DNA of 34,971 bases, taken from Dechloromonas sp. (lineage in GTDB: Bacteria; Pseudomonadota; Gammaproteobacteria; Burkholderiales; Rhodocyclaceae). The notes below the pieces were generated by a model. The model saw only the letters and a program-made list of their open reading frames with translations, did not search any database and had not been told where the DNA came from. Position numbers and translations under genes: made by a program. This document shows, piece by piece, positions 10,136 to 19,272 of the stretch (positions are counted from its first letter, which is position 1; each line of letters begins with the position of its first letter). Where the stretch lies: NCBI GenBank assembly GCA_008933675.1, contig WBUO01000019.1:1-34971 (forward strand), given 5' to 3'.

Positions 10136-11062
10136 TCAAAGATCGGCAAGGACTCGCAGATGGGCGCCGACACTGCGCGCCAGCGAGGTCATTACATAAC
10201 CGCCCTCGAGCATCGAGACGATGCGCTTGTTGCACATTTCGGCAGCCAGTTTCTTCAGATGCTCGGTACACCAGGCGAAATCCCGCTCAAGCAGTTTCAA
10301 TCCGCCCATGTCGTCTTCGTAGTGGCCATCGAAACCGGCCGAGATGAAAATCATCTGCGGCCTGAACTCCTGGAGGCGCGGAGTCCACACCTGCAGCACC
10401 GCATCACGGAACTCTTCACCACCGCAACCAGCGGCAAGCGGGACGTTGCACATGTTCGCCGCCGGCTTGTCGGCACCGGAATAGGGATAGAAGGGGTGCT
10501 GAAAGATGCTGCACATCAACACCTGATCGTCGCCGGCGAAGCAGTCCTCGGTTCCGTTTCCGTGATGAACGTCGAAATCGATGATCGCCACGCGCTCCAG
10601 CCCATGCTTTTTCAGCGCATGGCGAGCGGCAACGCCGATGTTGTTGAAAAAACAGAATCCCATGGGGTTGGCACGCTCGGCATGGTGGCCGGGAGGGCGA
10701 ACGGCGCAGAAGGCATTCTCGCATTCGCCGCCGACCACCAGATCGACCGCCAGGCAGCCTGCCCCGGCGGCACGCAGGGCAGCCTGCCAGGTGTGAGGAT
10801 TCATGGCGGTGTCGGGATCGAGATGGACGACCCCCTGCTCCGGTGAGGCCCGCTTGATACGTTCCAGGTGAGAAGCCGGGTGAACGCGCAGCAACTGCTC
10901 GAAGGTCGCCAGGGGCGCGTCATGATAGACGAAATAGGCATCGATGCCTTGGGCGATCAGGTGGTCATTGATGGCGGTAAGGCGCTGCGGGCATTCCGGG
11001 TGATGCGAACCCATGTCATGCAACTGGCAGTCGCGATGGGTGATGAAAGCAGTGGTGGTCAC
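10136..11062 (-). CDS. Histone-deacetylase-superfamily hydrolase
   Basis: 308 residues from the GTG at 11062, chosen because it follows a purine-rich AGAGAAAGAGAA stretch and gives the family-typical N-terminus (TTTAFITHRDCQLHDMG.HHPECPQRL). The zinc-dependent amidohydrolase core is intact: RPPGHHA (123-128), DFDVHHGNGT with D164 and H166, D245 in AGFDGH, and the catalytic Tyr in GGY (289). Bacterial members deacetylate acetylpolyamines, acetoin-related or other small acetylated compounds, or acetyl-lysine proteins; the substrate cannot be read from sequence. It sits 84 bp upstream of lysC, which has its own promoter, so any link to lysine metabolism is only positional. Confidence 0.92.
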   Translation of the reverse strand: MTTTAFITHRDCQLHDMGSHHPECPQRLTAINDHLIAQGIDAYFVYHDAPLATFEQLLRVHPASHLERIKRASPEQGVVHLDPDTAMNPHTWQAALRAAGAGCLAVDLVVGGECENAFCAVRPPGHHAERANPMGFCFFNNIGVAARHALKKHGLERVAIIDFDVHHGNGTEDCFAGDDQVLMCSIFQHPFYPYSGADKPAANMCNVPLAAGCGGEEFRDAVLQVWTPRLQEFRPQMIFISAGFDGHYEDDMGGLKLLERDFAWCTEHLKKLAAEMCNKRIVSMLEGGYVMTSLARSVGAHLRVLADL

Positions 11063-11188
11063 TTGTTCTCTTTCTCTCTCTGCGATCCGGCGCACTTGGC
11101 GGCGCACGTCGAATAGTCATTATCGTCCGATTCGTCCGGGCGCTTCAAGCATTAGAATCTGCCGCTATTGCCCTCAAGGATAGCTTGC
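11063..11188. other. Divergent intergenic region between deacetylase and moxR
   Basis: 126 bp that must hold both promoters. On the plus strand TAGAAT at 11154-11159 is well placed for moxR but its -35 is poor (TTCGTC at 11131-11136, 17 bp spacing). On the minus strand GATAAT (11123-11118) is a candidate for the deacetylase gene. A long CT-rich tract (11063-11082) becomes the GA-rich ribosome site of the deacetylase. Confidence 0.4.
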
Positions 11189-12127
11189 ATGTTCGGTTCA
11201 CAACTCTCCGGTCACCCCCGCCCATTCGCTCCAGTCCTGGCGCGCGCCGACGAGATCATTCTCGGCAAAGGGCCGGAAATCCGTCTCGCGGCGGCGTGCC
11301 TGCTGGCCGGCGGTCACCTGTTGATCGAGGATCTACCCGGCCTCGGCAAGACGACGCTGGCGCAGACCCTGGCCAGATTGCTGGGCCTGCAATTCTCGCG
11401 CATCCAGTTCACCAGCGACCTGCTACCGGCAGATATCACCGGTGTATCGATCTTCGACCGCGAGAAAGGCGAATTCCGTTTTCTACCCGGCCCCATCTTC
11501 TCGCAACTGATTCTTGCCGACGAGATCAACCGGGCCACACCCAAGACCCAGAGCGCCTTGCTGGAAGCCATGGAGGAAGGCCAGGTAACGGTGGAAGGCG
11601 AAACCCGCTTGTTGCCGTCCCCCTTCTTTGTCGTTGCCACACAAAATCCGACCCATCAGATCGGCACCTTTCCCCTGCCGGAATCACAGCTCGACCGTTT
11701 CTTGATGCGCCTCGAACTGGGCTACCCGGACCGTGCTGCCGAACGCGCCTTGCTGGCCACTGGCGGTCAGCGCCAAGCACTGAGCCACCTGACGCCATTG
11801 CTCGAGGCCAGCGCCTTGCCCGCCCTGCAACGTGAAGTGGCGGCCGTTCATGCGGCCGGACCACTGATCGATTACGTCCAGGCGCTGCTCGAAGCCAGCC
11901 GCCAGAATCCTTCCTTCCAGCACGGCCTCTCCCCGCGCGCCGGTCTCGCTCTTCTCGCTGCTGCCCGCGCCTGGGCCTGGCTGGCGGACCGCGACATGGT
12001 CCTGCCCGACGACGTGCAGGCAGTTCTGCCTGCCGTTGCCCGTCACCGTCTGCGTTCGGCACAGGGCAGCGGCCATGCCTCGCGCGAGGATATCGCTGCC
12101 CTGATACGCGGCGTCGCCATCCCCTGA
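11189..12127 (+). CDS. MoxR-family AAA+ ATPase
   Basis: 312 residues from ATG 11189, preceded by AAGGA at 8 bases; the upstream TTG at 11168 is not needed. Walker A DLPGLGKT (48-55), Walker B LILADEINR (107-115) and the MoxR-specific QNPTHQIGTFPLPESQLDRF segment (sensor 1 and arginine region) are all present. MoxR ATPases act as chaperones, typically with DUF58 and VWA proteins, to mature or activate other complexes. Here it heads a four-gene unit moxR-DUF58-tgpA-mltB, a frequent arrangement in proteobacteria. Confidence 0.95.
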   Translation: MFGSQLSGHPRPFAPVLARADEIILGKGPEIRLAAACLLAGGHLLIEDLPGLGKTTLAQTLARLLGLQFSRIQFTSDLLPADITGVSIFDREKGEFRFLPGPIFSQLILADEINRATPKTQSALLEAMEEGQVTVEGETRLLPSPFFVVATQNPTHQIGTFPLPESQLDRFLMRLELGYPDRAAERALLATGGQRQALSHLTPLLEASALPALQREVAAVHAAGPLIDYVQALLEASRQNPSFQHGLSPRAGLALLAAARAWAWLADRDMVLPDDVQAVLPAVARHRLRSAQGSGHASREDIAALIRGVAIP

Positions 12128-12133
12128 CAAGTC

Positions 12134-13084
12134 ATGGCGCTGCTCGCCAAACTCACGCAAGCCCTGTTCCGCTGGCAAAGCGATGGCACGGGACCAACAC
12201 GCCTCGGCCAGCGCCGCATCTTCATCCTGCCGACCGGGGCCGGCCTGCTGTTTGTCTGCGCGCTGATCGTCATGCTGATCGGTGCCATCAACTACACGCT
12301 GGCGCTCGGCCATGCACTGGTTTTCCTGCTTGTCGGCATCGGCATCAGCGGCATGGTGCACACTTTCCGCAACCTGCACGGCCTGATCGTCACACCCGGC
12401 CGCAGCGAAGCGGTTTTCGTCGGCGAGATGGCACATTTCCAACTGACTTTGAGCAACGAGAGGCCAACGCCGCGCCTGGCGCTGGAACTGGAGGCTGAAC
12501 CAGGTGTCGCCACACGTGCCGATATCGCCGGCAGCGATGTGGCCCGCATCACGCTTCCGCTCAAGACCCGGCGGCGTGGCTGGCTGCCACTCCCGCGGGT
12601 GCGGCTATGGACCCGCTACCCGCTCGGTCTGTTCCGGGCATGGAGTTATCTGCAGCCGGAAATGCGCTGCCTGGTCTACCCGGCCCCCCTGGACTCGCCG
12701 CTGCCTCCGGCTTCGCCAACGCAGCAGGGCGGCGAGCAAGGCCCGGAAGGGGGGGATGAGGATTTCGCCGGCTTTCGTCACCGCCAGCCGGCTGATTCGC
12801 TCCGCCATATCGCCTGGAAAGCTGCCGCCCGCGACATGGCACGCCCGCTGCTGGTCAAACAGTTCGCCGGCGGTGCCCAGGTCGAGCTGCGCCTGGACTG
12901 GCAGCTGACCGACCCGACCCTCCCCGTCGAAACACGCCTGTCGCTGTTGAGCGGCTGGGTGCTGGCAGCCGAAGCGCTGGGCAACCGCTATGCCCTGAAC
13001 CTGCCCGGCATCGCCATCCCCAGCGGCGCGGGCGAACAGCATCGCCGCCGCTGCCTCGAGGCCCTGGCGCTGTTTGCCGCATGA
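12134..13084 (+). CDS. DUF58-domain membrane protein
   Basis: 316 residues. Two adjacent membrane helices near the N-terminus (about 31-47 and 55-76) are followed by a soluble part containing the DUF58 signature, with FRHRQPADSLRHIAWKAAAR around 213-235. DUF58 proteins are regular partners of MoxR ATPases, but their biochemical role is not established. The gene starts 6 bp after moxR and its TGA overlaps the ATG of the next gene (ATGA at 13081-13084), so the three are probably translated together. Confidence 0.93.
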   Translation: MALLAKLTQALFRWQSDGTGPTRLGQRRIFILPTGAGLLFVCALIVMLIGAINYTLALGHALVFLLVGIGISGMVHTFRNLHGLIVTPGRSEAVFVGEMAHFQLTLSNERPTPRLALELEAEPGVATRADIAGSDVARITLPLKTRRRGWLPLPRVRLWTRYPLGLFRAWSYLQPEMRCLVYPAPLDSPLPPASPTQQGGEQGPEGGDEDFAGFRHRQPADSLRHIAWKAAARDMARPLLVKQFAGGAQVELRLDWQLTDPTLPVETRLSLLSGWVLAAEALGNRYALNLPGIAIPSGAGEQHRRRCLEALALFAA

Positions 13085-15033
13085 CTACGCAGGCCAGCGA
13101 AGCGCTCGACCACTGGGCAGTTCCCTGGCTGTTCGTTGCCGCACTGGCTACCGTTGCGCCACATTTCGAGCATCAGCCGACTTGGCTGAGTGCGTACTGC
13201 GTGCTTGCCTTCGGCTGGGCCGCCTGGTTGTGGTGGCAGGATCGCCGACTGCCCGGACGCTTGATACTGATGCTGATCGTCGTTGGCGGCTGCGGCGGGA
13301 TCTGGATCGAGTTCCGCACGTTGTTCGGCCGTGACAGCGGCGTCTCGCTTCTGGTCTTGCTGATGGCCCTGAAACTGCTCGAGTTGCGCAGCCGGCGCGA
13401 TGCGATCGTCGTCGTGACGCTCGCTTACTTCCTGCTGCTGACGCATTATTTCTACTCGCAGTCGATCGCCACCGGTCTGTGGCTACTCGCGGCGCTATGG
13501 ATCGTCACAGCCTCGTTGATCCGCATCCATGGCGGCATTGCCGCCAGCTTGTCGGGCACCTTGCGGCACGCTTCCGTCCTGGCCATCCAGGCCCTCCCCT
13601 TCATGCTGGTCCTCTACCTGCTCTTTCCACGCGTCGGTGGTCCGCTCTGGGGACTGCCCCAGGATGCCCACAGCGGCCGGAGCGGACTCTCCGACAGCAT
13701 GGCCCCCGGCAACATCGCCAATCTGGCGCAAAGTGGCGAAATCGCCTTTCGCGTCCTGTTTGCCGGTACAACGCCGCCCCGCGACAAGCTTTACTGGCGG
13801 GGGCCGGTATTCGAAAACTTCGATGGCATAACCTGGCGCCCCCATGGCGGCCTTGGGCAGCGAGCCCGGGTTGAGCACCAGGGATTGCCGGTCGCTTACG
13901 AAACTACGCTGGAGGCACACAACCAGCGCTGGCTACTCGCTCTCGACGCCCCATCCACGGTGCCCGCCGAGAGCTTCCTGAGCAACAACCTGACGGTCAA
14001 CGCCCGCCAACCGGTGAACTACCGCCAGCGTTTCCGCTTCACGTCCACCCTCGACTACCGCTTCAATGTCAAAGAGAACCCGTCGATTCTCGAGCGCAAT
14101 TTGCAACTCCCCGCCGAACGTAACCCCAGGACACAGGCCCTGGCCCACTCCTGGAAAGCCAGCGGAGCCTCTCCGGAAGAGATACTCGGCAAGGCACTCG
14201 ATCTGTTCGCCAGCGAATTTTTCTATACCCTGCGCCCGCCGCTGCTGGGTGAGAATGGTATCGACGAATTCCTGTTCAGCACCCGACGCGGCTTCTGCGA
14301 ACACTATTCGGCAGCCTTCGTCGTACTCATGCGCGCCGCCGGCATCCCCGCCCGGGTCGTTACCGGTTATCAGGGTGGCGAACGCAATCCGGTCGACGGT
14401 TATCTGATCGTTCGTCAATCGGATGCGCATGCCTGGAGCGAAGTCTGGCTCGACAAGCGCGGCTGGGTCCGTGTCGACCCGACGGCAGCCGTCTCCCCTG
14501 CCCGCATCGAAACCGGTATCGCCAACGCGCTGCCTGCCGGCGAACCGCTACCGGCGCTGCTACAGGTACGCACCGACTGGCTGCGTACCCTGCGTCATCG
14601 CTGGGAAGCCATCAACAATGCCTGGAATCAACAGGTACTGGGCTTCGACCGCGAACGCCAGCGCGAGATGCTGGCCCGTTTCGGCATACCCGATGCCGAC
14701 TGGCGCGATCTGGCGCTGGCCCTCGGCATTGCCAGCACCCTTTTGCTGGCGGCGATCCTGGCCTGGGCGTTGCGCAATCGCCGGCAGTACGATCCCGTGA
14801 CACAACTCTGGCACAAAGCACTACGCCTTCTGGCCCGTAGACAATTACACTGCGCGCCTTGGGAAACGCCCCTCACCCTGGCCGCTCGCGTTCGCATCGC
14901 ACGACCGGAGCTTGCCGAACCTTTCGATGCGGTCGTCGAAGCCTATCTTCTGGCCCGCTACGGCACCCCGGGACATGACCTGAAACCGCTACGCAGCGCT
15001 ATCGCACGCCTGCACCGATGGAGATGTTGTTGA
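13081..15033 (+). CDS. TgpA-like membrane transglutaminase (DUF3488)
   Basis: 650 residues. The N-terminal part (about 15-185) has six or so membrane helices (DUF3488). The large periplasmic domain is a transglutaminase-like fold with catalytic triad C406 (RRGFCEHYSAAF), H450 (DAHAWSE) and D466 (RVDPT). A further helix near 545-562 and a C-terminal DUF4129-like tail follow. The homologue in Pseudomonas aeruginosa, TgpA, is essential and has transglutaminase activity at the membrane; its physiological substrate is uncertain. Overlaps the DUF58 gene by 4 bp and mltB by 16 bp. Confidence 0.93.
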   Translation: MTTQASEALDHWAVPWLFVAALATVAPHFEHQPTWLSAYCVLAFGWAAWLWWQDRRLPGRLILMLIVVGGCGGIWIEFRTLFGRDSGVSLLVLLMALKLLELRSRRDAIVVVTLAYFLLLTHYFYSQSIATGLWLLAALWIVTASLIRIHGGIAASLSGTLRHASVLAIQALPFMLVLYLLFPRVGGPLWGLPQDAHSGRSGLSDSMAPGNIANLAQSGEIAFRVLFAGTTPPRDKLYWRGPVFENFDGITWRPHGGLGQRARVEHQGLPVAYETTLEAHNQRWLLALDAPSTVPAESFLSNNLTVNARQPVNYRQRFRFTSTLDYRFNVKENPSILERNLQLPAERNPRTQALAHSWKASGASPEEILGKALDLFASEFFYTLRPPLLGENGIDEFLFSTRRGFCEHYSAAFVVLMRAAGIPARVVTGYQGGERNPVDGYLIVRQSDAHAWSEVWLDKRGWVRVDPTAAVSPARIETGIANALPAGEPLPALLQVRTDWLRTLRHRWEAINNAWNQQVLGFDRERQREMLARFGIPDADWRDLALALGIASTLLLAAILAWALRNRRQYDPVTQLWHKALRLLARRQLHCAPWETPLTLAARVRIARPELAEPFDAVVEAYLLARYGTPGHDLKPLRSAIARLHRWRCC

Positions 15034-16049
15034 AGCCATTACTCACCACCCTGCTGCTCGCCGGATTCACCGTTCACGCCACCGCCAGCGACAATCAACC
15101 AACATTTGTCGACGAACCTGCAGTCATCGACTTCGCACGCGACCTGGAGCTGCGTCACGGCTTCAACACCGCCGAACTGCTAGGGCAGTTCGCGCAGACC
15201 CGCCCCAATCCGCGCGTCCTGCAACTCATCCAGCCACCCACATCACCTCAGCAACGCTCCTGGGAACGCTATCGTTCACGCTTCCTGAACGAGCGGCGTA
15301 TCGAGAACGGCGTCCGCTTCTGGCAGGAAAACCTGACGGCGCTCGTCCGCGCCCGGACCTTCTACGGCGTGCCGGAGGAAGTCATCGTCGCCATCATCGG
15401 TGTCGAAACCGAGTACGGCCGCAATACCGGCGGATTCGGCGTCCTTGAGGCTCTGGCCACGCTGGCCTTCCACTATCCGCGCCGCGCCGAATTCTTTCGT
15501 ACCGAACTCGAACAGTTCCTGCTGCTGGCCCGCGAGAACCACCTCGACCCACTCTCGGTGAAGGGCTCCTTCGCTGGTGCCATCGGCATCCCCCAGTTCA
15601 TGCCGGGCAGCCAGCGGCGCTATGCCATCGATTTCGACGGCGACCAACGGATCGATCTCTCCGGCAGCGTCGAAGACGCCATCGGCAGTGTTGCCCGCTT
15701 TCTCGAACAGCACGGCTGGGTAAGCGGTCAGCCTGTCGCCGTACCGGCCACGTTGCCCGGCGACACGGCTGTCACCCCTTGGCTTGAAGCAGGCATCCGG
15801 CCCAGCCTCGATGTCGGAGAATTGACCGCCAGTGGCGTCATCGCTGCCGCCGATCCGCAGGCAAAAGCCACACTGGTCGATCTCGTATCCCCCGGCAAAC
15901 CGACGGAATACTGGCTTGGTTTCGACAATTTCTACGTCATTACCCGTTACAACCGCTCGAGCTTCTACGCCATGTCGGTTTTCCAGCTGGCAGAGGCAAT
16001 TCGTCAGCGCATGCCAAGCGACCTGACTGCCGCCGACAGCTCGCGCTAA
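15018..16049 (+). CDS. mltB: Membrane-bound lytic murein transglycosylase B
   Basis: 343 residues from ATG 15018 (15024 is also possible). N-terminal signal sequence (about 1-24, ending HATA) without a lipobox Cys, so probably a periplasmic or soluble form like SltB. The catalytic Glu is E130 in GVETEYGRNTGGFGV, followed by the family segments GSFAGAIGIPQFMPGSQRRYAIDFDGD and the C-terminal NFYVITRYNRSSFYAMSV. It cleaves the MurNAc-GlcNAc bond of peptidoglycan with formation of 1,6-anhydroMurNAc. The start is inside the 3' end of the transglutaminase gene, so cell-wall cleavage is tied to the moxR unit here. Confidence 0.95.
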   Translation: MEMLLKPLLTTLLLAGFTVHATASDNQPTFVDEPAVIDFARDLELRHGFNTAELLGQFAQTRPNPRVLQLIQPPTSPQQRSWERYRSRFLNERRIENGVRFWQENLTALVRARTFYGVPEEVIVAIIGVETEYGRNTGGFGVLEALATLAFHYPRRAEFFRTELEQFLLLARENHLDPLSVKGSFAGAIGIPQFMPGSQRRYAIDFDGDQRIDLSGSVEDAIGSVARFLEQHGWVSGQPVAVPATLPGDTAVTPWLEAGIRPSLDVGELTASGVIAAADPQAKATLVDLVSPGKPTEYWLGFDNFYVITRYNRSSFYAMSVFQLAEAIRQRMPSDLTAADSSR

Positions 16050-16975
16050 AGCAGCGAATCGCGCGAAATATTGCCGCGCTTGACGATCCGTCGCAAACGA
16101 TCGAGGCCTTCCATCTGAATCTGGCGTACCCGTTCGCGGGTCAGGCCGAGGTCGTTGGCGATCAGATCAAGCGTTGCAATATCGGCACCGTTCAATCCGT
16201 AACGACGTTCGATCACGGAACGCTGTCGCTCGCTCAGTTCGGCCAGCCATTCGTCAACCAGCGAGCCGATCTCGCTCGACTGCAACAGGCTTTCCGGATC
16301 CCCGCCAGTATCGTCGGCAATCAGCTCTGCCATGGTGTGGTTGGGATCGATTTCCAGCGGCGCATCGAGCGAGGCGATATGCTCGTTCAGCGAAAGGATG
16401 CGACGAACGTCCTCGACCGTCCGGTCAAGCAACAGTGCCACCCGTTCGACCGTCGAGTCCCTTCTTTCGGCAGACTCCAGATGCCGCATGGCGCGCAGCA
16501 CCATGTTGATTTCCTTGACCACGTGAACCGGCAGACGGATCGTACGCGACTGGTTCATGATGCCGCGTTCGATGCTCTGCCGGATCCACCAAGTGGCGTA
16601 GGTGGAAAAACGAAAGCCACGCTCGGGATCGAATTTCTCTAGGGCATGGATCAACCCGAGATTGCCCTCTTCGATCAGATCCAGGAGCGGAATGCCCCGG
16701 TTCAGATAGTGCTTGGCGATGTTCACGACGAGCCGCAGATTGTGCTCGATCATCTTCTGCCGGGCGGCAAAGTCCCCTGCCCGCACCAGCCGTGCCGTCG
16801 CCACCTCCTGTTCCGGTGTCAACAACGGCTTGGCGCCGATCTCATTCAGGTAGAGCTGGGTAACGTCCTCCAGCAACTCCAGTTCCGGTGGCATCGCCTC
16901 GATCTCCGGCAACAAGGCCGGGTCAGGCTGCCCCTCGAAATCCTCGTCTTCCGTGGTCTCGTCCACTCCGCTCAT
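16046..16975 (-). CDS. rpoS: RNA polymerase sigma factor RpoS (sigma-38)
   Basis: 309 residues. Region 1.2 (LYLNEIGAKPLLTPEQEV), region 2 (EHNLRLVVNIAKHYLNRGIPLLDLIEEGNLGLIHALEKFDPERGFRFSTYATWWIRQSIE split over 78-136), region 3 and the region 4 helix-turn-helix LTRERVRQIQMEGLDRL (278-294) are complete. The position downstream of surE-pcm-nlpD identifies it as RpoS rather than RpoD or RpoH. The ATG overlaps the nlpD stop (ATGA at 16972-16975) and the ribosome site is weak, so translation may depend on coupling or regulation. The segment around residues 168-176, where E. coli RpoS has the Lys needed for RssB/ClpXP turnover, reads SAERRDSTV, without that Lys. Confidence 0.96.
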   Translation of the reverse strand: MSGVDETTEDEDFEGQPDPALLPEIEAMPPELELLEDVTQLYLNEIGAKPLLTPEQEVATARLVRAGDFAARQKMIEHNLRLVVNIAKHYLNRGIPLLDLIEEGNLGLIHALEKFDPERGFRFSTYATWWIRQSIERGIMNQSRTIRLPVHVVKEINMVLRAMRHLESAERRDSTVERVALLLDRTVEDVRRILSLNEHIASLDAPLEIDPNHTMAELIADDTGGDPESLLQSSEIGSLVDEWLAELSERQRSVIERRYGLNGADIATLDLIANDLGLTRERVRQIQMEGLDRLRRIVKRGNISRDSLL

Positions 16976-17874
16976 CTTTTGGGCAAGTACTGGGCGGGAT
17001 CGACAGGCTTGCCCTGTTTACGGATTTCGAAATGCAGCTTCACCGAATCCGAATCGGTATTGCCCATTTCGGCGATCTTCTGCCCGCGACTGACCTGCTG
17101 ACCCTCCTTGACCAGAATTTTCCGGTTGTGTGCGTAGGCGGAGAGGAAGGCCGCGTTGTGCTTGATGATGACCAATTCGCCGTAGCCGCGCAGACCGGCA
17201 CCGGCATAGACCACCTTCCCCTCACCGGCGGCAATCACCGGATCACCAGACTTGCCGCCAAAATCAAGGCCCTTGTTCCCCGATTCGCTGTACGGTGCCA
17301 CAACCTTGCCGGCCGATGGCCAGATCCAGGGCACATCATCCGGGGCGCTGACAGGTGCTGAAGCGACCACATTCTGCTCGGGTTTGTTCTCCATCCGCGG
17401 CTCGGCCGGTGCAAGCGGCTGACTCTCTCCTGGGCGGTTCAGACGGGCATAGGCCTCGTCCGAATAGGGCTCCTTGCCAACCCGTGGCTCAGTCTTCAGC
17501 CCACCCGGCTGTACCGTCGTAGCAGGCGCATCCAGGGGCCGCGCCTCGACCACGCCGCCAACAGCTACCGGCGTCGCCTGGACACCGGGGGAGGCTTCCA
17601 CGCTCACAGGCGGAATCACCCGCAGAATCTGCCCTTCCTTGATTGAACCGGGATTGGCGATATTGTTCCAGGTAGCGATATCCCGGTAATCCTGGCCATT
17701 TTCCATGGCAATGCGATACAAGGTATCGCCCCGCTTCACCGTGTAGTAGCCCGGACCAGAAAGCGGCGCTGCACTCGCCCGTGGGGTCGTACTACGATCC
17801 ACGGCGGGGGCAGGTTGCTGGGAAAAACAACCGGCCAACAGTGCTGAAAAAGCAAAAACAAAGACTCGAATCAT
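16972..17874 (-). CDS. nlpD: NlpD lipoprotein, LysM and degenerate LytM domains
   Basis: 300 residues. Lipobox LLAGC with C16 as the lipid-modified residue, LysM peptidoglycan-binding domain (about 43-88), a Pro/Ala-rich linker, and a C-terminal M23/LytM domain (about 203-298). The domain lacks the zinc ligands of active endopeptidases: the first His is replaced in GNKGLDFGG, and SAYAHN and LHFEIR follow the E. coli NlpD pattern. Family knowledge says such degenerate LytM proteins activate the amidase AmiC at the division septum. Overlaps pcm and rpoS by ATGA on both sides. Confidence 0.95.
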   Translation of the reverse strand: MIRVFVFAFSALLAGCFSQQPAPAVDRSTTPRASAAPLSGPGYYTVKRGDTLYRIAMENGQDYRDIATWNNIANPGSIKEGQILRVIPPVSVEASPGVQATPVAVGGVVEARPLDAPATTVQPGGLKTEPRVGKEPYSDEAYARLNRPGESQPLAPAEPRMENKPEQNVVASAPVSAPDDVPWIWPSAGKVVAPYSESGNKGLDFGGKSGDPVIAAGEGKVVYAGAGLRGYGELVIIKHNAAFLSAYAHNRKILVKEGQQVSRGQKIAEMGNTDSDSVKLHFEIRKQGKPVDPAQYLPKR

Positions 17875-18503
17875 TGCGTTCCTGCGAGAAGCGGGACAAA
17901 CCGGACGGCATCGAGCCGCTTTTCGACCAATCCCTGAGGCGTACTTTCAATGAAGCTAAGATATTGCTCCGTCGTCCCGACTGGCAAGACCAGCCGACCA
18001 CCCGGCGCCAGTTGCTGCAAAAGCGCCGGTGGCACGCGCAAGCCGGCAGCGGCCACGATAATGCTATCGAAGGGCCCGGCTTCGGGCAATCCCAAATGGC
18101 CGTCCGCGTGTTTCAAACGAACATTGAACTGCTGCAGCACACGCATATTGGCCTTGGCCTTCTCCAGCAGTGGCCCGATACGCTCGACGGCATAAACATC
18201 GTCCGTCAGCTGGGCCAGCACTGCTGCCTGATAGCCGCAACCGGCACCGATTTCCAGTGTCTTGCCAAGCCTTGGGCGCCCATCCAGCAACAGTTCGATC
18301 ATGCGGGCAACGATATAGGGTTGCGATATCGTCTGACCCATACCGAGCGGCAGGGCCGTATCCTCGTAAGCGCGAGAGGCCAGCGCCTCCTCGACAAAGA
18401 CATGACGCGGCACGGCAGCCATTGCCGCGAGTACCGCCTCATTACGGATGCCCTTCTCGCGCAGTCGCTCGATCATGCGCGTCCGCGTCCGTTGCGAGGT
18501 CAT
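17871..18503 (-). CDS. pcm: Protein-L-isoaspartate O-methyltransferase
   Basis: 210 residues from ATG 18503, which has AGGGA about 10 bases upstream; a GTG at 18533 that overlaps the surE stop (GTGA) would add ten residues and is a real alternative. Repairs isoaspartyl residues in ageing proteins using S-adenosylmethionine. Conserved: PRHVFV (32-37), LPLGMGQTISQPYIVARM with S60, the SAM motif LEIGAGCGYQ (83-92), and the C-terminal EKRLDAVRFVPL. Second gene of the surE-pcm-nlpD-rpoS block. Confidence 0.95.
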   Translation of the reverse strand: MTSQRTRTRMIERLREKGIRNEAVLAAMAAVPRHVFVEEALASRAYEDTALPLGMGQTISQPYIVARMIELLLDGRPRLGKTLEIGAGCGYQAAVLAQLTDDVYAVERIGPLLEKAKANMRVLQQFNVRLKHADGHLGLPEAGPFDSIIVAAAGLRVPPALLQQLAPGGRLVLPVGTTEQYLSFIESTPQGLVEKRLDAVRFVPLLAGTQ

Positions 18504-18529
18504 GCCGATTCCCTGCAGCACGCCGTTCG

Positions 18530-19270
18530 TCACTTCATCCAGTTGCGCACGGCACCCAGTTGGGCGGTATGCGTCAGGTCGATTTGTAAGGGCGTGATCG
18601 ACACGCACCCCCGCTCGACGGCGTTGAAATCAGTGCCAGGCCCCGCGTCGGCCGCCGCACCGGCAGCGCCGACCCAATACACGGTTTCGTTGCGTGGCGA
18701 AACCATCCGCACGACCGGTTCCGCCTTGTGCCGTCGGCCAAGACGCGTCACCTCCGTACCTTGCAACTGATCGTGAGGAAGATCGGGAACATTCACATTG
18801 AGCAACACAGGCTCGCGGATCGGCTGGCGAACGAAGCGCTCGACCAGTTCGCGGGCAACACGTCCTGCCGTTGCGAAATGGCGCCCCTCAAAACTGGTCA
18901 GGGAGATCGCGATGGACGGTAGACCGAGTAGAAACCCCTCGGTTGCTGCGGCAACGGTACCCGAATAGATGGTGTCATCACCCATATTGGCCCCGAGATT
19001 GACTCCCGAAACGATAATATCCGGCAAGTTATCCAGCATTCCCGTCACGGCAAGATGGACACAATCGGTTGGCGTACCATTGACAAAATAAAAACCATTG
19101 GCCGCCTGTTTGAGAAACAGGGGCCGATCAAGTGTCAACGAATTACTGGCGCCGCTACGATTTTGCTCGGGCGCGACAACGGTTATCTCACCTAGTCCTG
19201 CCAAGGCTTCGGCCAGTGCCGCCAAGCCAGGGGCGAAATAACCGTCATCGTTACTGAGCAAAATACGCAT
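18530..19270 (-). CDS. surE: 5'/3'-nucleotidase SurE
   Basis: 246 residues from ATG 19270 ([15 protein letters not shown]). Metal-dependent nucleotidase and exopolyphosphatase associated with stationary-phase survival. Conserved metal site N7/D8/D9, [13 protein letters not shown] and [22 protein letters not shown] segments (the latter around 89-110) are intact. Starts 2 bp after the hns stop and overlaps the possible GTG start of pcm. Confidence 0.96.
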   Translation of the reverse strand: MRILLSNDDGYFAPGLAALAEALAGLGEITVVAPEQNRSGASNSLTLDRPLFLKQAANGFYFVNGTPTDCVHLAVTGMLDNLPDIIVSGVNLGANMGDDTIYSGTVAAATEGFLLGLPSIAISLTSFEGRHFATAGRVARELVERFVRQPIREPVLLNVNVPDLPHDQLQGTEVTRLGRRHKAEPVVRMVSPRNETVYWVGAAGAAADAGPGTDFNAVERGCVSITPLQIDLTHTAQLGAVRNWMK

Positions 19271-19272
19271 GG

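Noticed and set aside
16972-17290. NlpD as an active M23 endopeptidase
   Set aside because: The first zinc-ligand His is replaced (GNKGLDFGG), as in the activator NlpD of E. coli, so it should not cleave peptidoglycan itself.
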